Notes: generated by a model not told the origin, from the sequence alone. DNA of 35,909 nt from Gemmatimonadota bacterium (GCA_029863525.1 JAOTVL010000024.1:1-35909); one strand, 5' to 3'; shown: positions 24,353 to 34,411, numbered from the stretch's first letter. Program-made: numbers and translations.

Positions 24353-25802
24353 CGACGGCCACCCACACGCTCTTCGTCTGCGTGTACTTGTCGAGCGCCG
24401 CGGCGTAGCCGAGATCCCGACCGAAGCCGCTCTGCTTGTATCCGCCGAACGGCGAAGCAGAATCGTACTGGTTGTAGGTGTTGATCCACACCGTGCCCGC
24501 CTGGATTTCGCGGGCGACTCGGTGTGCCTTGCCGATGTCGCGGGTCCAGACGCCCGCGGCGAGTCCATAGATCGTGTCGTTGGCGGTCCGGATGGCGTCC
24601 TCCACGTCGTCCACGGGGATGACTGCCGCGACCGGGCCGAAGATCTCTTCCCGAGCGATTCTCATCTCGGACGCCACGTCTGCGAAGACCGTGGCCGTGA
24701 CGAAGTTGCCCTTCCCGTCGACCGTGGTGCGCTCGCCACCGCTCACGAGGCGCGCACCCTCTGCTTTTCCGGCCTCGACGTATGCCATGACCCGATCGAG
24801 CTGCTCCTCGCTCACGATCGCTCCGAGGCGAGTGCCCTCGTCCATCGGGTCGCCGACCGTCGCCTTGCTTGCGCGCTCCGCGAAGGCGGCCACGAACTCG
24901 TCGTAGATCGGCCGCTCGACGAGCACTCTGGATCCGGCGGCGCACACTTCGCCCTTGCCGTAGAAGATGCCGGTCGACGCCCCGCGGACCGCGCTCTTCA
25001 AGTCGGCGTCCGCGAGGACGATGTTCGGCGACTTCCCGCCCAATTCGAGAGACACCTTCTTGAGCGTCTCGGCGGCTTCGCGCATGACGATCTTGCCCAC
25101 CTCGGTCGAGCCCGTGAACGCGATCGCGTCGACGTCGGGGTGTCGAACCAGTGCGGCGCCGGCGCTTTCGCCGAAGCCGGGGACCACGTTGAGCGCGCCG
25201 GGGGGGAAGCCGACCTCGGCCGCGAGCTCGCCGAGGCGGAGCGCCGTCAGGGGGGTCTGCTCGGCCGGCTTCAGGATGACGGCGTTCCCGCACGCGAGCG
25301 CGGGCGCGACCTTCCAGGCCGCCAGCGAAAGAGGGAAGTTCCACGGGGTGATGCAGCCCACGACGCCCACCGGCTCCCGCAGCGTGTAGTTGAGGAACGG
25401 TCCCGCGACCGGGATCGTGTCTCCCTGGATCTTGTCGGCGAGGCCAGCGAAGTAGCGGAAGTTCTCGACCACGCTGGGCAGATCGACCTTCCGAGCCTCG
25501 AAGTACGGCTTGCCGTTGTCCGCCGTCTCGAGCGCGCCCAACTCGTCGGCGTTCGCCTCGATGGCGTCGGCGAGCTTCCACAGAAGCTTCGAGCGCTTGT
25601 GGGGGTTCATACCGCGCCACCCCTTGTCGACCATCGCAGCGCGCGCCGAGGCGACCGCCTTGTCGACGTCCGCAGCCTGGGCGGACGCGACGTCTGCGAT
25701 TCGCTCACCCGTGGCGGGATTCACCGTTTCGAACGTCCCACCGTCGTTCGCGTCGACCCACTCGTTTCCGATCCACATGCGGTTTCGCACGTTCTGCAGC
25801 AT
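24345..25802 (-). CDS. NAD(P)-dependent aldehyde dehydrogenase
   Basis: The 485-residue protein is a standard non-acylating aldehyde dehydrogenase. It has the cofactor-binding block ITPWNFPLSLAAWK, FTGSTEVGK, the general base Glu in LELGGKSPN, the catalytic Cys in GEVCAAGSR (usually GQxC), EEIFGPV and the C-terminal FGGYKQSGFGRD. It oxidises an aldehyde to an acid. The closest overall look is to betaine- and phenylacetaldehyde-type enzymes, but the substrate is open. The ATG at 25802 follows GAGGTGG on the coding strand, which decides it over an in-frame start at 25835. It heads the unit that continues into thiolase and hydroxyacyl-CoA dehydrogenase by overlaps, so its aldehyde probably feeds the same CoA pathway. 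Confidence 0.93.
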   Translation of the reverse strand: MLQNVRNRMWIGNEWVDANDGGTFETVNPATGERIADVASAQAADVDKAVASARAAMVDKGWRGMNPHKRSKLLWKLADAIEANADELGALETADNGKPYFEARKVDLPSVVENFRYFAGLADKIQGDTIPVAGPFLNYTLREPVGVVGCITPWNFPLSLAAWKVAPALACGNAVILKPAEQTPLTALRLGELAAEVGFPPGALNVVPGFGESAGAALVRHPDVDAIAFTGSTEVGKIVMREAAETLKKVSLELGGKSPNIVLADADLKSAVRGASTGIFYGKGEVCAAGSRVLVERPIYDEFVAAFAERASKATVGDPMDEGTRLGAIVSEEQLDRVMAYVEAGKAEGARLVSGGERTTVDGKGNFVTATVFADVASEMRIAREEIFGPVAAVIPVDDVEDAIRTANDTIYGLAAGVWTRDIGKAHRVAREIQAGTVWINTYNQYDSASPFGGYKQSGFGRDLGYAAALDKYTQTKSVWVAVDG

Positions 25803-25866
25803 CTGTCCACCTCGGCTTCGGGGTCCACCACTCATTGTGGGCGAACCCGCTCATGTCGAACGAGCG

Positions 25867-25899
25867 AAGCGGGATCCGGGCGCGCGCCGGACCCCGCTT
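25867..25899 (-). terminator. Long hairpin between hydratase gene and aldehyde dehydrogenase operon
   Basis: Positions 25867-25879 and 25887-25899 are inverted repeats forming a 13-bp stem with a single A-C mismatch and a 7-nt GCGCGCG loop. It lies 27 nt after the stop of the minus-strand hydratase gene and 65 nt before the aldehyde dehydrogenase start. No T-run follows on either strand. It probably ends or attenuates the hydratase transcript, so the downstream genes may have their own promoter in the remaining gap, though I saw none. Confidence 0.45.
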
Positions 25900-25925
25900 C
25901 AGAGACTCGGGCGTCGTCGGTCCGG

Positions 25926-26726
25926 TCAGCTGCCGGAGAACTCGGCCTTCCGTTTTTCTACGTAGGCGTTGAGCCCCTCCTTCGCGTCGGAGCTCGCGAA
26001 TAGCTGTGCCTGAAGCTCTCGCTCGAGCGCCAGCGCCAACTCGAAGGGGAGTTCTGCACCCGTCTGCACGGACCGCTTGATGAGGCCGACGGCCTTCGTC
26101 GCCTTGTTCGGCGTCGTGAACTGACGCGCGTATTCCAGCACCGCTTCGACGAACGAGTCCCGGTCCTCGTGGTCGTAGATCTCGTTTACGAGCCCGTGCT
26201 TGTGGGCGTCGTCGAAGCCGAACGTGGTTCCCTCGGCCATCATCTGGATGGCGACTGGCTTGCCGACCAGCCTGACCAACCGCTGCGTCCCACCGGTTCC
26301 GGGCAGAACGCCCAGCGCCACCTCGGGCAGGCCGACCTTACCGGCGTCCTTGCGTGCGATCCGGATGTCGGCGGCCATGGCGATCTCGAGACCGCCACCC
26401 ACCGTGTGTCCGTTCAGAGCCGCAATGACGAGCTTCGGAGTATGCTCGAGGCGGTTGAGGGTCTCATTGGCGTGCAGACAGAAGCAGTACTTCCAGTCCG
26501 GGTCGGCCTCCGAGAGCATGCCGATGTTGGCTCCCGCGCAGAAGAACTTCTCACCGGCACCCGTGAGCACGATGACCTCCACGCTCTCGTCGAAGCGGGC
26601 CTCGATGATGGCCTGGTCGAGTTGCCGCATCATCTCGTGGGTGTACGTGTTGGCGGGCGGGTCGTCGAGGGTGAGCACCGCGACCTTGTCGTTCACCTCG
26701 TAGTGGACCAAGACCGAATCGGACAT
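25926..26726 (-). CDS. Enoyl-CoA hydratase/isomerase family protein
   Basis: The 266-residue crotonase-fold protein starts at ATG 26726 with AAGGGAA upstream; the longer frame to 26855 shows no family similarity. It has LDDPPANTY (20-28, in place of the usual NRP), CAGANI (63-68), GGGLE (110-114) and LPEVALGVLPGTGGTQRL (133-150). Glu114 and Glu135 are at the two catalytic positions, so water addition to a 2-enoyl-CoA is likely. The C terminus YVEKRKAEF is typical. The loop at residues 75-95 (DPDWKYCFCLHANE) with two Cys is unusual. It is divergent from nfeD and separated from the next minus-strand gene by a hairpin. It could be a second hydratase with a different chain-length or branching preference from the one at 21451-22233. 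Confidence 0.9.
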   Translation of the reverse strand: MSDSVLVHYEVNDKVAVLTLDDPPANTYTHEMMRQLDQAIIEARFDESVEVIVLTGAGEKFFCAGANIGMLSEADPDWKYCFCLHANETLNRLEHTPKLVIAALNGHTVGGGLEIAMAADIRIARKDAGKVGLPEVALGVLPGTGGTQRLVRLVGKPVAIQMMAEGTTFGFDDAHKHGLVNEIYDHEDRDSFVEAVLEYARQFTTPNKATKAVGLIKRSVQTGAELPFELALALERELQAQLFASSDAKEGLNAYVEKRKAEFSGS

Positions 26727-26990
26727 CTGGGCGTTCCCTTGCAGATTTTGAATGCGGATCGGCGCTCCGGGAGCTCGCGCGTGGACCCGAACCATAGGGC
26801 TCGGCCGGCGGTCCTGAAGAGCCTGAAAGGTCCCGAAGTCGGGCCCGAGGGTCAACCTGGCGTCCAGCGCTCAAAACCAGCTCGGGGGCCGGAGGATCGA
26901 AGGATTTGGCTCGTTCGCACGTACTCACGTTGTGTGGGGTATGAGAGTCCGTACCTTGATGTCGATGGAGATCCCGTGGAGCCTCTACGC

Positions 26991-28346
26991 ATGATTCGCC
27001 AGTTCACTCTCGCAACGGTCGTCGCGGCCGTGCTCGCAGCGCTTCCCGTTCCGGGGACCGCCCAGTCGGGGCATGTCTATCGCGTGCCCGTGACGGGGGT
27101 CGTGGAGCTCGGCCTCGCGCCGTTCATCGAACGGAGCCTCGAAGAGGCCGCTGCGGACGGTGCCGCAGCGGTCGTGCTCGACATGGACACGCCGGGTGGT
27201 CGGGTGGACGCGGCTGAGCGGATTTCGGACGCGCTCGGCGATTCGCCCGTGCCGGTGTACACCCTGGTCAACCGACGCGCGTTTTCCGCCGGTGCGCTCA
27301 TCGCGCTGTCGACGGACGGGATCTACATGCGGCCGGGCTCGGTGATCGGCGCGGCCACGCCCGTCGACGGCACCGGAACGAAGGCCCCGGAGAAGATCGT
27401 GTCGGCCATGCGCACCGAGATGAGAGCGCTCGCGGAGGCGGCCGGTCTCGACCCCCTGGTCGCTGAGGCGATGGTGGACGAGGACACCGAGATCGACGGT
27501 CTGGTCGAAAGAGGGAAGCTGCTTACGCTCACGACCCAGGAAGCGGTCGAGATCGGCTACGCTACGGAAGTCGAGGATTTCTCTTCGCTCCTGGCGGATC
27601 TGGGCCTCAGCGGTGCCTCGGTCGTGACTGCGGAGGCGAACTGGGCCGAGCGGGTCGTGCGGTTCTTCTCGAACCCCGTCGTCGCCCCGTTCCTCCTTAC
27701 GCTCGGGTTCCTCGGCCTCATCACGGAAATCAAGACACCCACCTTCGGCATGGCCGGCGCCGCGGGTCTCCTCTCCCTCGGGCTGTTCTTCGGCTCGCAC
27801 ATGATCGTGGGGCTCGCCGGGTGGGAGGACGTCATCGTCTTCGGCGTCGGGCTGGCGCTCGTGGGGGTCGAGATCTTCCTGATTCCCGGCTTCGGCTTCT
27901 TTGGACTCATCGGCGGGCTCGGGATCGTCGCGGGCCTATACATGAGCCTGCTCGGAGGCCTCCCGACCTCGCCCGACTTCACCCGAGCCGGATTGGTGAT
28001 CAGCACGACCATCGTCCTGATCGCCGTCTCGGCGTGGGTGGTCATCCGATCACTTCCTGGGAGCTCCCGGCTGGCGAAGAGCGGGATCTTCCTGCTCGAC
28101 CGCACGGATCGATCCATCGGGTACGAATCGGCAGCGCGTCGCTCGGACCTGATCGGGAAGACCGGCAGAGCGATCACGGATCTCCGTCCGTCCGGGACCG
28201 CGTTGTTCGGCGACGAGCGGGTCGATGTCGTCTCGGAATCGTCGTGGATCGTCGAAGGCACCCCCGTACGCGTCGTCGCGGCCGAGGGGTATCGGCACGT
28301 CGTGCGTGAACTGACCGAGGACGAGGCGGCCGCGCCCATGGCGTAG
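26991..28346 (+). CDS. NfeD-family membrane serine protease (ClpP-like domain plus membrane region and OB fold)
   Basis: The 451-residue protein has a signal peptide (1-24) and a ClpP-class protease domain: [12 protein letters not shown] at 64-75, with the nucleophile Ser99 in [12 protein letters not shown]. The Lys partner is probably Lys131 or Lys135. Residues about 205-330 contain several membrane helices, and the C-terminal 80 residues are the NfeD OB-fold domain ([27 protein letters not shown]). The archaeal homologue PH1510 cleaves a stomatin, and in bacteria NfeD genes pair with flotillin genes. The flotillin gene follows after 41 nt. ATG 26991 was chosen for the signal peptide, with TGGAG about 9 nt upstream; a GTG at 26976 in the same frame is possible. 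Confidence 0.9.
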   Translation: MIRQFTLATVVAAVLAALPVPGTAQSGHVYRVPVTGVVELGLAPFIERSLEEAAADGAAAVVLDMDTPGGRVDAAERISDALGDSPVPVYTLVNRRAFSAGALIALSTDGIYMRPGSVIGAATPVDGTGTKAPEKIVSAMRTEMRALAEAAGLDPLVAEAMVDEDTEIDGLVERGKLLTLTTQEAVEIGYATEVEDFSSLLADLGLSGASVVTAEANWAERVVRFFSNPVVAPFLLTLGFLGLITEIKTPTFGMAGAAGLLSLGLFFGSHMIVGLAGWEDVIVFGVGLALVGVEIFLIPGFGFFGLIGGLGIVAGLYMSLLGGLPTSPDFTRAGLVISTTIVLIAVSAWVVIRSLPGSSRLAKSGIFLLDRTDRSIGYESAARRSDLIGKTGRAITDLRPSGTALFGDERVDVVSESSWIVEGTPVRVVAAEGYRHVVRELTEDEAAAPMA

Positions 28347-28387
28347 CAGCCCGTCCAGACTCTCAATCCAAACTCAGAGGCCAACCC

Positions 28388-29386
28388 ATGGGTGGTGGCG
28401 AAATCATTGCGCTGAACGTCTTTCTCGCCGTCGTCATCGTCTTCATCGTCGGCTTTATCGCGTGGGCCGTTCCGGTGCGACTCTGGATCGAGGCGATCTC
28501 AGCGGGGGTTCGAGTCGGCATCGGTTACCTGGTCGGTATGCGGCTGAGGAAGGTCTCTCCACCGGCTGTCGTCCGGCCCCTGATCTGGGCCACGAAGGCT
28601 GGCCTGGACCTCAACATCTCGAACCTCGAGGCTCATTACCTCGCCGGGGGCCAGGTCGATCGCGTGGTCCGGGCGCTGATCTCCGCCGACAAGGCCAACA
28701 TCGATCTGTCGTTTAATCAGGCCGCCGCGATCGACCTCGCGGGCCGCGACGTGTTCGAAGCGGTGCAGGTGTCGGTGAACCCGAAGGTCATCAACACGCC
28801 GAAGGTCGCGGCCATGGCGAAGGACGGTATCCAGCTCATCGCCATCGCGCGCGTCACGGTCCGGGCCAACATCAACCGCCTCGTCGGTGGCGCGGGTGAG
28901 GACACGATCCTCGCGCGTGTAGGTGAGGGCATCGTTTCGACGATCGGATCCGCCGACTCGCACAAAGCGGTGCTCGAGAATCCGGACGCCATCTCCAAGA
29001 CGGTCCTCGGGAAGGGGCTGGACTCGGGGACCGCCTTCGAGATTCTCTCCATCGATATCGCGGACGTCGATGTCGGAAAGAACATCGGTGCCGAACTCCA
29101 GACCGATCAGGCCGAAGCGGACAAGCGTGTCGCTCAGGCACGGGCCGAGGAGCGTCGCGCCATGGCGGTGGCGAAGGAGCAGGAGATGAAGGCGCTGGTG
29201 GGAGAGATGAAGGCCGAAGTCGTGAAGGCGGAGGCACAGGTCCCGCTGGCGCTCGCGGAGGCCTTCCGGTCCGGCAACCTCGGGGTCATGGACTACATGC
29301 GGTATCGCAACGTCGAGGCCGACACCGACATGAGGAAGGCGATCGCCGGGCCGGACGACGGCGGTTCCCCGCAGGTAAGCGACTAA
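28388..29386 (+). CDS. floA: Flotillin-like protein FloA (SPFH domain)
   Basis: The 332-residue protein has an N-terminal membrane segment (about 8-30) followed by [19 protein letters not shown], then an SPFH region. After about residue 230 comes an Ala/Glu/Lys-rich coiled coil ([18 protein letters not shown] and similar stretches). This layout and length are those of bacterial FloA (YqfA). FloA scaffolds membrane microdomains and works with NfeD proteins. AGAGG lies 8 nt upstream of the ATG. The gene sits between nfeD and a single-pass proline-rich protein, all on one strand with gaps of 41 and 7 nt, so the three are probably co-expressed. Confidence 0.95.
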   Translation: MGGGEIIALNVFLAVVIVFIVGFIAWAVPVRLWIEAISAGVRVGIGYLVGMRLRKVSPPAVVRPLIWATKAGLDLNISNLEAHYLAGGQVDRVVRALISADKANIDLSFNQAAAIDLAGRDVFEAVQVSVNPKVINTPKVAAMAKDGIQLIAIARVTVRANINRLVGGAGEDTILARVGEGIVSTIGSADSHKAVLENPDAISKTVLGKGLDSGTAFEILSIDIADVDVGKNIGAELQTDQAEADKRVAQARAEERRAMAVAKEQEMKALVGEMKAEVVKAEAQVPLALAEAFRSGNLGVMDYMRYRNVEADTDMRKAIAGPDDGGSPQVSD

Positions 29387-29393
29387 GAGTTCG

Positions 29394-30167
29394 ATGGAAG
29401 AGCTGATCTTCTTCGCCGTCATCATCTTCTTCTCGATCCTCGAGTCGATCGCCCGCACCCGTAGGGCGAAGAAAGGTGGCGACGGCGGAGAGGAACGGAG
29501 TCCGCTGCCCGATCCCCGGGAACCGGGGGCGCGACTTCCCGACTTCGAGCTGGAGCGGGCCGGGCAGGGCGGGCCCACGCCCGACGACGAGGACTTGTCG
29601 TACGCCGAGATCGCCACTCGCAAGAGGAGGCAGAAGGAGGATCGTACCCTCGAGCGGTACACGGGCGCTTACGGGTCCGAGCCGGACGAGCCGGAGTCGG
29701 AGCCACCCCGAGTCTCGTCGTCCGAGGCGATGCTTCCGGGTGATCTGCTCGCACAATTGGAGGACTTGGCTCGGAGCCGTCAGCCGCAGAGGCGGCCTCA
29801 ACCGCGCGATCGAGTCGAGGACGCGCGTACCCTCGACCTTCCCACCCAGTCGCCGCAACTTCCCGCACCGACGAAGAGGAGAGAGGTGGGGACCCGTCGA
29901 GCGCCGTCACCCGAGCCCCGGGCGCCGATTCGAGAGCACGTGGTCCATCGCGCGCACGCGGGGTACGGAACGGATCCGTCGAGCCGCGCCCCTTCCGAAC
30001 AAGACGGACTGGACCCACTCGCCGAGCGGCTGGGCGCGGACGCTTCGGCCGCGCGCGAGCAGCTGCGCGGGCTGAGCCGTTCCGCCCTACGTCAGGCGAT
30101 CATCCTCCAACAGGTCCTCGGTCCTCCCGTGACGCTTCGGGACGAAACGCCCTCGACGATCATCTAG
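29394..30167 (+). CDS. Single-pass membrane protein with disordered proline-rich body, unknown function
   Basis: The 257-residue product has one N-terminal hydrophobic helix (3-18). Then follows a long stretch rich in Pro, Arg, Glu and Ser with no fold visible (19-200), and a short conserved-looking C-terminal segment, LRQAIILQQVLGPPVTLRDE. From memory, similar short tails ending in an ILGPP-type motif occur in hypothetical proteins of several Gram-negative phyla. The start is 7 nt after the floA stop, which points to a role with FloA/NfeD at the membrane. Low-complexity coding makes chance ORF calling a concern. The membrane anchor, the operon position and the absence of any better frame support a real gene. 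It converges with aconitase, leaving 7 nt between stops. Confidence 0.75.
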   Translation: MEELIFFAVIIFFSILESIARTRRAKKGGDGGEERSPLPDPREPGARLPDFELERAGQGGPTPDDEDLSYAEIATRKRRQKEDRTLERYTGAYGSEPDEPESEPPRVSSSEAMLPGDLLAQLEDLARSRQPQRRPQPRDRVEDARTLDLPTQSPQLPAPTKRREVGTRRAPSPEPRAPIREHVVHRAHAGYGTDPSSRAPSEQDGLDPLAERLGADASAAREQLRGLSRSALRQAIILQQVLGPPVTLRDETPSTII

Positions 30168-30174
30168 GGGCCGA

Positions 30175-32970
30175 TCACATTTCCCCGCGGGCCATCTTCC
30201 TCAGAACGGTCTGCAGGATACCACCGTTGGCGTAGTAGTCGACGTCGACGTCGGAGTCCAGGCGCGCGATGGTCTCGAACGTGGTCTTCGACCCATCCTC
30301 GTGCGTCGCCGTCACCTCGATGGTGCAGCTCGGTTCGAGGCCGTCGGCGATGCCTAGGATGTCGAACGTCTCTCGCCCGTTCAACCCCAGCGTCGTGGGG
30401 CTTTCGCCGTCCTTGAACTGGAGCGGTAGGACACCCATGCCGACCAGGTTGCTTCGGTGGATCCGCTCGTAGCTTTCCGCGATGACTGCTCTCACCCCCA
30501 GCAGGATCGTCCCCTTCGCGGCCCAGTCGCGTGAGCTACCCGTTCCGTATTCCTTCCCGGCGAGCACCACGAGGGGGATGCCGTCGGCCTGGTACTTCAT
30601 CGAGGCGTCGTAGATGGGCATGACCTCGTCGGTAGGGAAATGGACCGTGTACCCGCCCTCCTTGCCGTCGAGGAGGAGGTTCTTGATGCGCACGTTCCCG
30701 AAGGTGCCGCGCATCATCACTTCGTGATTTCCACGACGTGACCCGAAGGAGTTGAAGTCACGCGGCTTCACCCCATGCTCCTGCAGGTACAGGCCGGCAG
30801 GCTCGTTCTTGGGGATCGCGCCCGCTGGTGAAATGTGATCCGTGGTCACGGACTGGCCGAGCTGCACCAGGACCCGAGCGCCGCGCACGTTCTCGGGGTG
30901 CGGCGTGTCGGCGTCCATGCCCTCGAAGAACGGAGGAAGGCGCACGTACGTCGAGTCGTCCTGCCACTCGTAGAGGCTGCTCTCTTCCGGAACCGGGAGC
31001 GCGCGCCAGTTCTCGTCTCCCTCGTTCACCTCCCCGTATCGCTTCGTGAACATCTCGGGCTTCAGCGACGTCTGAATCGTCGCCTTCACCTCCGAGGGAG
31101 TCGGCCAGAGATCGGCCAGGAACACCGGCTTGCCATCGCTACCGTGGCCCAGAGGCTCGTTGTAGAGGTCGACGTCGATGCGGCCCGCGAGCGCGAACGC
31201 CACGACCAGCCCCGGGGAGGCGAGGTAGTTGGCGCGGACGAGGGGGTGGATTCGTGCCTCGAAGTTTCGGTTCCCGGAAAGAACCGAAGCGACCACGAGC
31301 CCATGCTCCTCGACGGCCTTGTGGATGTTCTCGGGCAGTGGTCCGGAGTTGCCGATACACGTTGTGCAGCCGTACCCGACCACGTCGAAGCCGAGCTTCT
31401 CGAGGTGCGGAAGCAGCCCCGCCTGCTCTAAATAGTCGGTCACGACCTTGCTGCCGGGGGCCATGGAGGTCTTCACCCATGGCTTCACGTCCAGTCCGAG
31501 CTCCACCGCTTTCTTGGCGAGCAGGCCGGCCCCCACCATGACGGAGGGGTTCGACGTATTCGTGCACGACGTGATTGCGGCGATGACGATCGAGCCGTCC
31601 GTGAGGTCGCACGCTTGGCCGTCGCAGTCGATGGTGACGCGACGCGGATCGTCGACCGTCTCGACTTGGACCGCGGCGCTGCCCCCTTCGCCCACCCAAC
31701 TCTCCGAGGGCCGACGCTCGCCGTTCGCAGCCGGGGGAAGCCCGAAGCCGGCCGGCACGAGGGCGGGGAGGTCCTTCCTGAACTGCGTGACCATGTCCGC
31801 CATCCGGATCCGGTCCTGAGGCCGCTTCGGCCCCGCCAGGCTGGGCTCCACCGTCGACAGGTCCAGCTCCAACTTCGACGTGAACTGCGGATCGGGCGTG
31901 TCGTCCGTACGGAAGAGGTCGAGCTCCTTGGAGATCCGCTCGACGCGCTCGACCAGACCCGGGTCGCGGCCCGTGCCGCGGAGGTATTCGAGCGTGGATG
32001 CGTCGACCGGGAAGAAGCCGATGGTGGCGCCGTACTCCGGGGACATGTTGGCGAGGGTCGCTTTGTCCGGGAGCGTGAGGTTGCTCAGGCCAGCGCCGTA
32101 GTATTCGACGAAACGGCCGACCACTCCGTGCTCGCGGAGCATCTCGGTGACGCGGAGTACGAGGTCGGTCGCAGTGGCGCCTTCCGGCAGCACGCCCGTG
32201 AACTTCATCCCGACGACTTCGGGAAGCAGCATATAGTACGGTTGACCGAGCACCACAGCCTCGGCTTCGATGCCGCCGACGCCCCAACCGACGACGCCCA
32301 GGCCGTTGATCATCGTCGTGTGCGAATCGGTGCCGACGAGCGTGTCCGGATAGGCGAGCTGTGTGCCGCCGTGCGGCCGACGGTGCACCACGGAGGCGAG
32401 GTACTCGAGGTTCACCTGGTGGACGATGCCCGTGCCCGGCGGCACCACCGAGAAGTTGTCGAAGGCTTCTTGAGCCCATCGGAGCAGAGTATACCGCTCG
32501 TGGTTTCGTTCGAACTCCCGCTCGACGTTGAGGCGGTATGCGTCCGGCGTTCCGAAATAGTCCACTTGCACCGAGTGGTCGATCACGAGGTCGGCGGGCA
32601 CGACCGGGTTGATCCGAGAGGGGTCGCCGCCGAGCGCCTTGATGCCGTCACGCATCGCGGCGAGGTCGACGACCGCTGGGACACCCGTGAAGTCCTGCAG
32701 GACGACGCGCGAGGGCATGAATGGTACGTCGGCCCCCGAATTCGTAGGGCTCCATTTCGTGACCGCTTCGACGTGCTCGCGGCTGACGTAGTCACCGCCG
32801 GCGTGGCGGAGCGTATTCTCGAGTAGGACCCGGATGGAGAAGGGAAGCCGGTCGAGCGAATCGACGATCCCTTCGGCTTCGAGGTGCGAGAGCCTGTAGA
32901 ACGAGGTCGACCCCTCGGAGAGGTCGACGGAGGTAAGAGCACCGAAAGGGTCGTTGAGTTGATTCGCCAC
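30175..32970 (-). CDS. acnA: Aconitate hydratase A
   Basis: The 931-residue protein is a full AcnA/IRP-type aconitase. The three iron-sulfur ligands are Cys469 ([12 protein letters not shown]), Cys535 and Cys538 ([10 protein letters not shown]), with the 66-3 spacing of E. coli Acn[27 protein letters not shown] (212-237) and the C-terminal swivel-domain segment [13 protein letters not shown] are also present. It interconverts citrate and isocitrate in the citric acid cycle. The start is GTG 32970, supported by GGGAG 6 nt upstream on the coding strand. It is transcribed alone. A candidate promoter lies at 33020-33048. The gene shares its upstream region with the divergent universal stress gene. 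Confidence 0.97.
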   Translation of the reverse strand: MANQLNDPFGALTSVDLSEGSTSFYRLSHLEAEGIVDSLDRLPFSIRVLLENTLRHAGGDYVSREHVEAVTKWSPTNSGADVPFMPSRVVLQDFTGVPAVVDLAAMRDGIKALGGDPSRINPVVPADLVIDHSVQVDYFGTPDAYRLNVEREFERNHERYTLLRWAQEAFDNFSVVPPGTGIVHQVNLEYLASVVHRRPHGGTQLAYPDTLVGTDSHTTMINGLGVVGWGVGGIEAEAVVLGQPYYMLLPEVVGMKFTGVLPEGATATDLVLRVTEMLREHGVVGRFVEYYGAGLSNLTLPDKATLANMSPEYGATIGFFPVDASTLEYLRGTGRDPGLVERVERISKELDLFRTDDTPDPQFTSKLELDLSTVEPSLAGPKRPQDRIRMADMVTQFRKDLPALVPAGFGLPPAANGERRPSESWVGEGGSAAVQVETVDDPRRVTIDCDGQACDLTDGSIVIAAITSCTNTSNPSVMVGAGLLAKKAVELGLDVKPWVKTSMAPGSKVVTDYLEQAGLLPHLEKLGFDVVGYGCTTCIGNSGPLPENIHKAVEEHGLVVASVLSGNRNFEARIHPLVRANYLASPGLVVAFALAGRIDVDLYNEPLGHGSDGKPVFLADLWPTPSEVKATIQTSLKPEMFTKRYGEVNEGDENWRALPVPEESSLYEWQDDSTYVRLPPFFEGMDADTPHPENVRGARVLVQLGQSVTTDHISPAGAIPKNEPAGLYLQEHGVKPRDFNSFGSRRGNHEVMMRGTFGNVRIKNLLLDGKEGGYTVHFPTDEVMPIYDASMKYQADGIPLVVLAGKEYGTGSSRDWAAKGTILLGVRAVIAESYERIHRSNLVGMGVLPLQFKDGESPTTLGLNGRETFDILGIADGLEPSCTIEVTATHEDGSKTTFETIARLDSDVDVDYYANGGILQTVLRKMARGEM

Positions 32971-33019
32971 GTTGGCTCCCGGGTTCGAGCTGCGCCGAAC
33001 GTCGTTTTTCGAAACCCTA

Positions 33020-33048
33020 ATGATGATCGAAGTCGGAGAGCGTGTCAG
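33020..33048 (-). promoter_or_regulatory. Candidate sigma-70-type promoter for aconitase
   Basis: On the minus strand CTGACA (+ coordinates 33043-33048) matches 5 of 6 bases of the -35 consensus and CATCAT (33020-33025) 4 of 6 of the -10, with a 17-nt spacer. Initiation near 33013 gives a leader of roughly 43 nt to GTG 32970. Seen by eye only. Confidence 0.4.
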
Positions 33049-33225
33049 GGGCCGCGGGCGGGGAACGGATGGGTGTGGGAACCCCTACGGCCCTATCAGT
33101 GAAAACCCGACTCATTCCCGTCGAGCCATTCCGTAACTTGCTGTACGGGAGCGTAGAGCATCCCCACCTGCCGCCAGGGCCATTCTTGAGCGCCCCGAGC
33201 ATAGGGGGCGAAGGAGGGGAGTCCG

Positions 33226-34152
33226 ATGTTGGCCTCCGTGTTGGTGCCCCTCGATGGGTCCGAGATGGGTGAGTGGAGTCTTCCGCTTGCCTCCAAGGTC
33301 GCCCGGTCCACCGGGGCCAGGTTGCACCTGGCGCACGTGCACGTCCCGTACGAGCCCGAGCAGTTGTTGTCCAACAGCTCCTTCCAATGGGAGGGTGTCG
33401 ACCTGCACGACTACGACATCCGCCACGTGGCTCGGGAGGAGGAGTACCTGACGCGCTGGGAGAATCGTCTGGAGAGCCAAGGCGCGGCTGTCGACGCCAC
33501 GGTGTTGAACGGAACCCCCATCGCCGACGAGTTGGTCCAGTATGCGAAGGACGTGGGCGCGGATCTCATCGTCATGACCTCCCATGGACGGTCGGGTGTC
33601 CGGCGTGCGTTTTGGGGGAGCGTTGCGGACGAGATGATCCGCAAGACCGCGTTGCCCGTCTTGGTGATCCACCCCGATCACCGGGAGGTGGCCTACCAGA
33701 CTCCTCGCACCATCGACCACGTGCTGGTTCCTCTCGACGGATCGACGCTGGCGGAGGCTGTGCTGGCCCCGGCGGCCGACTTGGCGAAAGCGACCGGTGC
33801 CCGGATGACCCTGACGCATGTCGTGGCCGATCCGGCCTACCTCGGTCCACGCGTACTGGGCTTCCGCCCCGATAGGCTCGAGCCCGAGCTCGACGGTGCG
33901 ATGGCGTATCTGGAGCCGATCGCTGAAGGGCTTCGACAAGACGGGTTGGACGTCCGAGTCCACGTCGTTCGGGGAGCGATGCCTGCCCGGACGATCACGG
34001 AGATTGCGGACGAGTTGAAGGTCGATCTCGTCGCGCTGGCGACGCATGGATTCGGCGGCGTGAAGCGAGCGATGTTCGGGTCCGTGGCAGATCAAGTCAT
34101 GCGGAGAACGGAGCTGCCGCTCTTGGTCGTGAGGCCTCCAGAGGCGAACTGA
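33226..34152 (+). CDS. Universal stress protein, tandem UspA domains
   Basis: The 308-residue protein has two UspA domains. The first (about 1-150) begins VLVPLDGSEMGEWSLPLA and ends with the nucleotide-binding HGRSGVRRAFWGSVAD. The second (about 163-305) repeats the pattern with VLVPLDGSTLAEAVL and HGFGGVKRAMFGSVAD. Both G-x2-G-x(n)-GS loops are intact, so ATP binding is expected in both halves. Such proteins help survival in stress or starvation, but the partner is unknown. AAGGAGGGGA sits just upstream of the ATG and predicts strong translation. It is divergent from aconitase and followed by a strong hairpin. Confidence 0.94.
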   Translation: MLASVLVPLDGSEMGEWSLPLASKVARSTGARLHLAHVHVPYEPEQLLSNSSFQWEGVDLHDYDIRHVAREEEYLTRWENRLESQGAAVDATVLNGTPIADELVQYAKDVGADLIVMTSHGRSGVRRAFWGSVADEMIRKTALPVLVIHPDHREVAYQTPRTIDHVLVPLDGSTLAEAVLAPAADLAKATGARMTLTHVVADPAYLGPRVLGFRPDRLEPELDGAMAYLEPIAEGLRQDGLDVRVHVVRGAMPARTITEIADELKVDLVALATHGFGGVKRAMFGSVADQVMRRTELPLLVVRPPEAN

Positions 34153-34171
34153 TCGGGCGCGGCGGTCATCG

Positions 34172-34203
34172 GTGGGGACGGGGCGATCTCGCCCCGTCCC
34201 CAC
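34172..34203 (+). terminator. 14-bp GC-rich hairpin after the universal stress gene
   Basis: Positions 34172-34185 and 34190-34203 are perfect inverted repeats (GTGGGGACGGGGCG against CGCCCCGTCCCCAC) with a 4-nt loop. The stem begins 20 nt after the stop codon. There is no T-run, so it may be a terminator of the U-tract-less kind or an mRNA 3' stabiliser. It is the strongest hairpin I saw in the window. Confidence 0.6.
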
Positions 34204-34411
34204 GACGCTTGCGCTCGCCTCGTAGGGAGAGAAACCAGCGAAGGGGAAAAGCCGCCGCCGCCGACGGATCATACCGACGCGCGAGCCTCGATTCCCCGGG
34301 GACTGATGCCCCTCGGTCCCGCTTGGTGATCGTGGGGCCTCCCGATACGTTTATCGCTCATCCGGATCGCCGTGTCGGGCCTCGGCGAAGCGACGGTTCG
34401 GATCTCACACG

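Noticed and set aside
24250-25620. 456-codon open frame on the minus strand overlapping aldehyde dehydrogenase
   Set aside because: It is rich in Arg, Gly and Pro with no family motif, while the other frame encodes a complete aldehyde dehydrogenase with all catalytic blocks.
31139-32479. 446-codon open frame inside the aconitase gene
   Set aside because: Same strand, different frame, Arg/Gly/His-rich translation typical of out-of-frame reading in GC-rich DNA; aconitase is intact.
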